Shown here: piece after piece, positions 1 to 5,679 of the stretch
How the letters are laid out: every line of letters begins with the position of its first letter
How positions within the stretch are numbered: the stretch's first letter is position 1
Origin: Gammaproteobacteria bacterium
Lineage (GTDB): Bacteria; Pseudomonadota; Gammaproteobacteria; SZUA-152
Assembly (NCBI GenBank): GCA_003229995.1
Contig: QIGJ01000344.1
Span: 1 to 5,679, forward strand
Direction of reading: 5' to 3'
DNA length: 5,679 bases
Notes under the pieces: model-generated
What the model was told of the DNA's origin: nothing
Databases searched by the model: none
The model's input: the letters and a program-made list of their open reading frames with translations, nothing else
Translations under genes and position numbers: made by a program

Positions 1-891
<891 letters not shown>

Positions 892-973
892 TAATAGCGC
901 CCTTTTTTTAGCAATGAAGGTTACAGATGGCGCTGTCTGTTAGCGTTGTTGAACGTCATTAAATACCGAAAAC

Positions 974-978
974 AAGGA
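974..978 (+). promoter_or_regulatory. Ribosome binding site of yajC
   Basis: AAGGA lies 10 bases before the ATG at 989. It supports this start, which also matches the MSFFISDA N-terminus of E. coli YajC. Confidence 0.6.
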
Positions 979-988
979 AAAATAGTCC

Positions 989-1348
989 ATGAGTTTTTTC
1001 ATTTCTGATGCTTTCGCCGAAGGCGCTGCGGCGGCGGCACAAGACAGTGGTTTTCTGGGTCTGTTACCGCTGTTACTGATCTTTGTGTTATTTTATTTCA
1101 TGTTGATTCGTCCTCAGGCCAAGCGTGCCAAAGAGCATAAAAACATGGTGGCAGCTCTGGACAAGGGTGACGAAGTTGTGACCAATGGTGGTTTGCTGGG
1201 ACGTGTCACCGATGTCGGGGAGAGTTTTCTCACGGTGAAAATTGCCGAAGGCGTGGAAGTCAAAGTGCAAAGGCAGTCTGTCTCTGCGCTGGTACCCAAG
1301 GGTACCGTAAAATCGGAAGTCAAAAATTCGAGCAAAAAATCAGACTGA
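989..1348 (+). CDS. yajC: YajC, Sec translocon accessory subunit
   Basis: YajC is a small single-span inner-membrane protein that forms a complex with SecD and SecF and associates with the SecYEG channel. Its exact contribution to export is still unclear, and it is dispensable in E. coli. The product has 119 residues (E. coli 110). The N-terminus MSFFISDA is identical to that of E. coli. It is followed by an Ala-rich stretch, one hydrophobic segment at about residues 21-41 ending in the conserved FYFMLIRPQ, and then a cytoplasmic domain with the signatures KRAKEH, KGDEVVTNGGLLGRV and LVPKGT. The tail is lysine- and serine-rich and slightly longer than in E. coli. An AAGGA ribosome site precedes the ATG. 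The gene sits between tgt and secD in the standard order, with 50 bases to secD, and is probably cotranscribed with both. Confidence 0.97.
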   Translation: MSFFISDAFAEGAAAAAQDSGFLGLLPLLLIFVLFYFMLIRPQAKRAKEHKNMVAALDKGDEVVTNGGLLGRVTDVGESFLTVKIAEGVEVKVQRQSVSALVPKGTVKSEVKNSSKKSD

Positions 1349-1398
1349 TCATCCTCCTATTTCTATTTTGTGCTTAAAAACTCAACGGATAACCCACC

Positions 1399-3273
1399 AT
1401 GTTGAATCAGTATCCTGCCTGGAAATACTTGCTTCTTATCGTTGTGCTGGGTGCCAGCACCTTGTACGCGCTGCCGAACCTGTATGGTGAAGATCCTGCC
1501 TTGCAGGTGTCTTCCAGCCGTAATACGGCGGTGGATATCAGCACCCAGGAAAAAGTGCGCAGGTTATTGCAGGAGGCCAATGTGTCTTTTAACAGCATTC
1601 TGTTGGCCGATGAGCAAATTCTGGTGCGCTTTTCCGATACGGAGGCGCAACTCACGGCCAAGGATGTGGTGAAAGAGGGACTGGGGCGTGGTTATGTGGT
1701 GGCTTTGAATCTGGCACCGCGCACTCCGGACTGGCTGAGGGCCATGAATGCTGCGCCTATGTATCTGGGGTTGGATCTGCGTGGTGGTGTACACTTTCTG
1801 ATGGAAGTGGATGTTGATGCGGCGGTGCATCAGGCTGAAGAACGTTACATCAGTGATTTCCGTGGCCTGCTGCGAGAAAACAAAGTGCGTTATGTCAAAA
1901 TCGGTCGCTATGTTGGCCAGGACGGTGATAGCGCAGTAGAAGTGAAATTCAGGTCGGCAGAAGCGCGCGACAAGGCCGAGCGTTTGCTGGAGAAGGAATA
2001 TCCTGATCTGAGCATTGACGATGAAGATCGTGGGGATGCTTACTTCATGTTGGCTCGCCTGGAAGAACAAGAAAAACGTGAAACCCGTAAGCTAGCGTTA
2101 AAGCAGAACATCACCACACTGCGTAATCGTGTCAACGAATTAGGCGTGGCTGAACCGGTTATTCTGCAGCAGGGCGATGAGCGCATCGTTGTGCAATTGC
2201 CGGGTGTACAGGATACGGCACGCGCCAAAGAAATTCTCGGTGCCACAGCCACCCTGGAATTCCGTCTTACCGATGAAACGCACGATGCCGAAGAGGCTGC
2301 GCGAACGGGCCGCATACCGGCCGGGTTGAAATTATATACCCAGCGTGAAGGTGGTCATGAGCTGTTGAAAAATCGTGTGATGCTCACGGGTGATTACATC
2401 ATTGACGCCTCCAGTGGCTTGGATCAACAGAGTGGCAGTCCGGCGGTCTATATCACGTTGGACGGTAAAGGTGCGAGCATTTTTAGTAAAGTCACCGGTG
2501 AGAATGTGAAAAAACTCATGTCGGTGGTTTTCATCGAAAGGAAAACCGAGACACGTATTGTGGATGGTGAACCGGTGAAAACACGGCGCACCGTGGAAGA
2601 GGTGATCAACACTGCACGTATCCAGGAGCAGCTGTCCAAACGTTTCCAGATTACCGGCCTTGACAGCACCAAAGAAGCACATAATCTAGCCTTGCTGTTA
2701 CGTGCCGGTGCGCTGGCTGCACCCATCGAAATTATTGAAGAACGCACCATCGGCCCGAGTCTGGGCCAGGACAATATTGATCAGGGCTTTGCTTCTGTGG
2801 TGATTGGTTTTGCACTGGTATTGGTGTTTATGGCCGTGTGGTATCGCGGTTTTGGTCTGGTGGCCAATATGGCATTGACATTTAATCTGGTGGTCATCAT
2901 CGCAGTATTGTCCATGTTGCAGGCGACCCTGACGCTGCCGGGTATTGCCGGTATCGTACTCACTGTGGGTATGGCCGTGGATGCCAATGTACTTATTTTC
3001 GAACGTATTCGCGAAGAACTGCGCAATGGTATCAGTCCCCAGGCAGCGATTAATTCTGGTTATTCCAAGGCGCTTTCCACCATTGCCGATGCCAACATCA
3101 CTACCCTGATTGCAGCATTGGTTCTGTTTGGTTTTGGCACCGGACCCATTAAAGGCTTTGCGATTACGTTATCCATTGGCATTATCACTTCCATGTTTAC
3201 AGCGATTGTCGGTACGCGCGCGGTGGTGAATCTGATGTACGGGAATCGCCGTGTCGAAAAATTGTCGATTTAG
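1399..3273 (+). CDS. secD: SecD, protein-export membrane subunit
   Basis: With SecF, SecD forms a proton-driven RND-type membrane complex that assists late steps of protein translocation on the periplasmic side of SecYEG. The product has 624 residues (E. coli 615). It begins MLNQYPAWKY, against MLNRYPLWKY in E. coli, which fixes the start although the upstream Shine-Dalgarno is weak (GGA at 1387-1389). Layout: membrane segment 1 at about 8-26; a large periplasmic region at about 27-460 with the GLDLRGG motif (124-130), the RNRVNELGVAEP motif (242-253) and the conserved EERTIGPSLG just before the second membrane segment; then five membrane segments within about 465-610. Asp528 in the AVDANVLI motif corresponds to E. 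coli Asp519, the membrane acidic residue implicated in proton transport. The C-terminus ends in KLSI, as in E. coli. The gene lies 50 bases after yajC and 50 bases before secF. Nothing in it appears truncated or unusual. Confidence 0.98.
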   Translation: MLNQYPAWKYLLLIVVLGASTLYALPNLYGEDPALQVSSSRNTAVDISTQEKVRRLLQEANVSFNSILLADEQILVRFSDTEAQLTAKDVVKEGLGRGYVVALNLAPRTPDWLRAMNAAPMYLGLDLRGGVHFLMEVDVDAAVHQAEERYISDFRGLLRENKVRYVKIGRYVGQDGDSAVEVKFRSAEARDKAERLLEKEYPDLSIDDEDRGDAYFMLARLEEQEKRETRKLALKQNITTLRNRVNELGVAEPVILQQGDERIVVQLPGVQDTARAKEILGATATLEFRLTDETHDAEEAARTGRIPAGLKLYTQREGGHELLKNRVMLTGDYIIDASSGLDQQSGSPAVYITLDGKGASIFSKVTGENVKKLMSVVFIERKTETRIVDGEPVKTRRTVEEVINTARIQEQLSKRFQITGLDSTKEAHNLALLLRAGALAAPIEIIEERTIGPSLGQDNIDQGFASVVIGFALVLVFMAVWYRGFGLVANMALTFNLVVIIAVLSMLQATLTLPGIAGIVLTVGMAVDANVLIFERIREELRNGISPQAAINSGYSKALSTIADANITTLIAALVLFGFGTGPIKGFAITLSIGIITSMFTAIVGTRAVVNLMYGNRRVEKLSI

Positions 3274-3312
3274 CCATTTAATTGTTTCGTTAATTTCGCA
3301 TTTATTCATTTC

Positions 3313-3317
3313 AGGGA
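3313..3317 (+). promoter_or_regulatory. Ribosome binding site of secF
   Basis: AGGGA lies 6 bases before the ATG at 3324. It favours this ATG over the out-of-frame ATG at 3317, which overlaps the site itself, and over the later in-frame ATG at 3360. Confidence 0.65.
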
Positions 3318-3323
3318 TGCATC

Positions 3324-4262
3324 ATGCAGCTGTTTAAAAAACCTACCACGTTTGACTTCATGAGCAAACGCACAATGGCGGTGACGTTTTCGGCATTGTT
3401 GATTCTGATTTCCATTGGCTCGCTGGCGACACGCGGCTTGAACTTTGGTCTGGATTTTACCGGTGGTACTTTGATCGAATTAGGGTACAGCCACCCCGTG
3501 GATCTGACCGTTGTACGTTCGACGCTGGAAAACTCGGGTTTTCCCGAGGCTGTAGCCCAACACTTTGGTACCTCAAAAGATATTCTGATACGTATTGCGC
3601 CACAGGAGGGCAAGAGCAATATTGATATCAGTACCACGGTGATGGTAGCCCTGCGCAATGTGGAAGATGATGAAGTGGAGATGCGGCGGGTGGAATTTGT
3701 GGGTCCGCAAGTGGGTGAGGAACTGACCAATGATGGAGGTCTGGCGATGATTTACGCGTTAATCGGCATACTGATTTACGTCGGTTTCCGTTTTGAATAT
3801 CGCTTTGCTATTGGTTCGGTAGCCGCACTGGTTCATGATGTGGTGATTACCTTGGGGGTATTCTCCCTGTTTCAGTTGAGCTTTGATCTGACGGTGTTGG
3901 CAGCGATCCTGGCGGTTATCGGGTATTCACTGAATGACACGATCGTGGTGTTTGACCGCATTCGGGAAAATTTCCGAAAGATGCGCAAAGGAACCAGTGT
4001 GGATATCGTTAACGCCTCATTGAACCAGACCCTGTCTCGTACCATAATGACATCTGTCACTACCTTGCTGGTGTTGATTGCATTGTTTGTTGTCGGTGGC
4101 GAGTTGATTCATGGTTTTGCCACGGCGTTGATTATTGGTGTGGTGGTCGGTACTTATTCATCGATCTATGTGGCCAGTGCCAGTGCCTTGAGTCTGGGTG
4201 TCAGTAAAGAAGATTTGATGCCTGTGGAAAAAGAAGGCGAAGACCTGGATCATATTCCTTGA
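3324..4262 (+). CDS. secF: SecF, protein-export membrane subunit
   Basis: SecF is the partner of SecD in the proton-driven SecDF complex that promotes movement and release of exported proteins. The product has 312 residues (E. coli 323); the difference is mainly a shorter N-terminus. Membrane segment 1 is at about 17-36. A smaller periplasmic domain follows, opening with the GLDFTGGT motif (42-49) and closing with VEFVGPQVG (123-131). Five further segments lie at about 140-156, 162-183, 189-211, 240-257 and 262-285. Asp205 in the GYSLNDTIVVFDRIRENFR motif and Arg239 in SRTIMTS line up with E. coli Asp213 and Arg247, both conserved functional residues. The C-terminal tail is short, acidic and cytoplasmic. 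This is the last plus-strand gene here, and the next gene converges on it after 93 bases. Confidence 0.98.
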   Translation: MQLFKKPTTFDFMSKRTMAVTFSALLILISIGSLATRGLNFGLDFTGGTLIELGYSHPVDLTVVRSTLENSGFPEAVAQHFGTSKDILIRIAPQEGKSNIDISTTVMVALRNVEDDEVEMRRVEFVGPQVGEELTNDGGLAMIYALIGILIYVGFRFEYRFAIGSVAALVHDVVITLGVFSLFQLSFDLTVLAAILAVIGYSLNDTIVVFDRIRENFRKMRKGTSVDIVNASLNQTLSRTIMTSVTTLLVLIALFVVGGELIHGFATALIIGVVVGTYSSIYVASASALSLGVSKEDLMPVEKEGEDLDHIP

Positions 4263-4266
4263 GCGT

Positions 4267-4294
4267 CAAGGTATTGCCTGCAAGCAGTGCCTTG
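4267..4294. other. Imperfect inverted repeat between convergent genes (possible transcript-end hairpin)
   Basis: CAAGGTA (4267-4273) can pair with TGCCTTG (4288-4294) over 7 base pairs, one of them G-T. A smaller CTGC/GCAG pairing sits inside, offset by a 4-base bulge. It starts 5 bases after the secF stop, in the 93-base convergent spacer, where transcripts from both sides must end. Neither strand shows the run of T expected directly after the stem, so it is not a canonical intrinsic terminator. It could slow polymerase or protect a 3' end, or be chance. A second short repeat, GTCAA/TTGAC, lies at 4324-4340. Confidence 0.25.
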
Positions 4295-4355
4295 TTGCAG
4301 AATATGAATAGAACGCTAAACCTGTCAAAATAGCCTTGACCGGTGAGAGAAATAA

Positions 4356-5195
4356 TTATTTATTGAACGGTTTTATCAGTCTGCGTATTACGTCATATTC
4401 CGCATCACTGGTTGCCGCAAAACCGTCATATTTTTTATCGATGGCCTTGATGATTACCAAATGTTCCGGGTTATTTCTGTCAAGGTTCAAAAAAGCATCC
4501 TTCAGTTTGGCTAACGTTTCGTTGTCAATGTTGCCACTGGCGGTGATATTGTAGGGCGGTAGCGGGGGTGATTCAGCCAGGATACGCAGTCCCTTGTCTT
4601 GCCATTGAAATGCCATGGTATCTTTCAAAATTCCGGCTTCAAAATCGCCGTTGAGTACAGCGCGGGCGATGTTGTCATAGTGGCCGATAAATTGATAGCT
4701 GGAAAAGTCTTCCATGTTAATTCCGCTACCCACCACTGCGGCACGTTGTAACAGTGCTCTTTTGTCGCCGAAGGCAAATGTTTTTCCTTTAAGGTCAGCA
4801 ATTGTTTTGTAGGGACTGCCTTTTTTGACAACGATCATTAACTGAAACGACGCTTTGCCTTTGGTCACTGTTTTGGCAACGATTTTCGCATTGCCCTCAG
4901 CATGAGCTTTGAGATAGGCGACCGGCGTGAGGTAGGCCAGATCGACATTTTTATCGACCACTTCTTGTATGGCAGCCCCCATATTTGGGGAAAGCCTTAA
5001 TGATACGGGACGGTTAAGTTTATTACTCAGGTAGCGGGTCAGAGGCTTAAGCCGTTTGTGCATGACCGCTGGAATGTCCATAGCAACTGAACCAAACAGT
5101 AATTCGGTGCTTGTATCGGTGCTCGCCAAGGTGTTGAGAGGCGATATTAATATGATGCTGAGCAGTATGCCGATTAACACAGTATTGATTTTCAT
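4356..5195 (-). CDS. Secreted PhnD-like periplasmic substrate-binding protein, ligand unknown
   Basis: The 279-residue product has the pattern of the PhnD/phosphate-phosphonate-type binding-protein family (two-lobed periplasmic binding fold). A signal peptide spans about residues 1-24 (MKIN, then a long hydrophobic core, with a probable cut after Thr-Leu-Ala). There is no lipobox cysteine, so it should be free in the periplasm. Family landmarks are FGSVAMDIP near the mature N-terminus, DLAYLTPVAYL (85-95), a DLKGKTFAFGD segment (134-144), GHYDNIARAVLNGDFEAG (171-188) and ESPPLPPYNI (208-217). After FGD, where phosphonate binders usually carry a Ser-Thr-Ser-Gly-like loop, this protein reads KRALLQ, so phosphonate binding should not be assumed. 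The start at 5195 is chosen because it gives a signal peptide and has AAGAGG 8 bases upstream; longer in-frame starts would overlap the upstream gene. No permease or ATPase gene is adjacent on the visible side. It lies 4 bases after a diguanylate cyclase gene and is probably cotranscribed with it. A sensory role is inferred. Confidence 0.87.
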   Translation of the reverse strand: MKINTVLIGILLSIILISPLNTLASTDTSTELLFGSVAMDIPAVMHKRLKPLTRYLSNKLNRPVSLRLSPNMGAAIQEVVDKNVDLAYLTPVAYLKAHAEGNAKIVAKTVTKGKASFQLMIVVKKGSPYKTIADLKGKTFAFGDKRALLQRAAVVGSGINMEDFSSYQFIGHYDNIARAVLNGDFEAGILKDTMAFQWQDKGLRILAESPPLPPYNITASGNIDNETLAKLKDAFLNLDRNNPEHLVIIKAIDKKYDGFAATSDAEYDVIRRLIKPFNK

Positions 5196-5199
5196 GATC

Positions 5200-5679
5200 C
5201 TAGCCTCTTGAATTTTTATTTTCGATGGACTCTGTGCTTTCCTGGCGCAGGTCGGCAATGTGAGTGACACGATTTCGCCCGTTATTTTTACTATGGTACA
5301 TGGCGGTATCGGCATCTTTGTACAATTGTTTAGGCGTGATATGTTTTGCACTGTAAGGCATGCTGGTAACACCGATACTCACAGTGATCATCAACCCGTC
5401 ATCGATTTCGGGCACCATTGGTGTGGTTTCAATAGCCGTACGTAGTTTTTCAGCGATTTTTATTGCCCACACTTTACTGGCTCGCCTGCAAAGTACGGCA
5501 AATTCTTCACCGCCAATGCGGCAGACCGCATCTGTGCGGCGCAGATTTTCCTGCAAAATTCTGGTCATGTTTTTTAATACAACATCACCGATATAGTGAC
5601 CATGGGTGTCGTTGATCGTTTTAAAAAAATCAATATCAATGAGCAAAATGCTATTGGGATTACCGTGGCGATTGCTCAG
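5200..5679 (-). CDS. Diguanylate cyclase, GGDEF domain (N-terminus outside the window)
   Basis: GGDEF enzymes make cyclic di-GMP from two GTP. The frame is open to the window edge, and 159 C-terminal residues are visible, so the TTG at 5646 is not a start. The fragment aligns with Caulobacter PleD without gaps from the metal-binding region to the active site: Asp15 in DIDFFK (PleD Asp327), Asn23 (Asn335), Asp32 (Asp344) and GGEEF at 56-60 (bases 5500-5514). Arg47 and Asp50 form an RxxD inhibitory site in the canonical position five residues before GGEEF. Downstream, VSIGVTSM and the DADTAMYHSKNNGRNRV helix complete the domain, followed by a polar tail of about 20 residues with no EAL domain. 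The domain therefore looks catalytically competent and subject to product inhibition. The first 25-30 residues of the domain and any sensor or membrane region are not visible, so localisation and input cannot be judged. The next gene, a periplasmic binding protein, starts 4 bases after the stop. Confidence 0.95.
   Translation of the reverse strand: MSNRHGNPNSILLIDIDFFKTINDTHGHYIGDVVLKNMTRILQENLRRTDAVCRIGGEEFAVLCRRASKVWAIKIAEKLRTAIETTPMVPEIDDGLMITVSIGVTSMPYSAKHITPKQLYKDADTAMYHSKNNGRNRVTHIADLRQESTESIENKNSRG
5204..5209 (-). promoter_or_regulatory. Ribosome binding site of the binding-protein gene, inside the end of the cyclase gene
   Basis: On the minus strand AAGAGG lies 8 bases before the ATG at 5195. 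It overlaps the last sense codons (Ser-Arg-Gly) of the upstream cyclase gene, whose TAG stop is at 5202-5200. This decides the start of the binding protein and suggests translational coupling. Confidence 0.65.

Noticed and set aside
937..965. Possible promoter before yajC (TTGTTG, TTGAAC and TAAATA elements)
   Set aside because: The spacing between -35-like and -10-like hexamers is far from 16-18 bases in every combination I tried, and the matches are weak.
1564..2070. 168-codon open frame on the minus strand inside secD
   Set aside because: It lies entirely within a strongly conserved secD region. Its translation is rich in His, Phe and Ile, without recognisable motifs, as expected for an antisense shadow.
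1349..3323. The yajC-secD and secD-secF gaps are both exactly 50 bases
   Set aside because: The two spacers do not resemble each other in sequence, so the equal length looks like coincidence rather than a repeated element.
4336..4554. 72-codon plus-strand frame after secF
   Set aside because: It overlaps the 3' end of the binding-protein gene in antisense and has no recognisable motif. The composition reflects the opposite-strand gene.
5196..5372. Longer reading frame for the binding protein, starting at 5372
   Set aside because: The extra 59 residues overlap the cyclase gene in another frame, look like no protein family, and would bury the signal peptide. The ATG at 5195 has its own ribosome site.
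5260..5596. Plus-strand open frames opposite the cyclase gene (5260-5445 and 5360-5596)
   Set aside because: They are antisense to a well-supported GGDEF domain and show no family resemblance or ribosome site.

Overview
The window looks like chromosomal DNA of a gammaproteobacterium. The gene order tgt-yajC-secD-secF is the one known from E. coli, and all four proteins match remembered E. coli sequences almost residue for residue over long stretches. That includes the N-termini of YajC and SecD, so the start codons are well supported. I cannot name the genus. I see no mobile element, CRISPR array, tRNA or rRNA, and no uncovered stretch longer than 100 bases.

Layout. Positions 1-891 (+) hold the 3' part of tgt (tRNA-guanine transglycosylase, queuosine pathway), cut by the window edge. 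Positions 989-1348, 1399-3273 and 3324-4262 (+) hold yajC, secD and secF, with gaps of 97, 50 and 50 bases. There is no convincing terminator between them, so they probably form one transcription unit. YajC, SecD and SecF form the accessory membrane complex that works with SecYEG; SecDF uses the proton-motive force to help pull exported proteins across the inner membrane. After a 93-base convergent spacer (4263-4355), the minus strand carries two genes transcribed towards secF. First in transcription order is a diguanylate cyclase with an intact GGEEF site and an I-site (5200-5679, N-terminus outside the window). Four bases later comes a secreted PhnD-like periplasmic binding protein (4356-5195).

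Two things stand out in an otherwise ordinary region. First, the Tgt reading frame is intact but lacks four residues exactly where the family has its FDEC segment, so a conserved substrate-binding aspartate (E. coli Asp143, Z. mobilis Asp156) is gone. Second, the diguanylate cyclase and the periplasmic binding protein look translationally coupled, and no ABC permease or ATPase gene is visible. This suggests that the binding protein may serve as a sensor for c-di-GMP signalling rather than as part of a transporter. The binding protein also lacks the Ser/Thr-rich loop typical of phosphonate binders, so its ligand is open.
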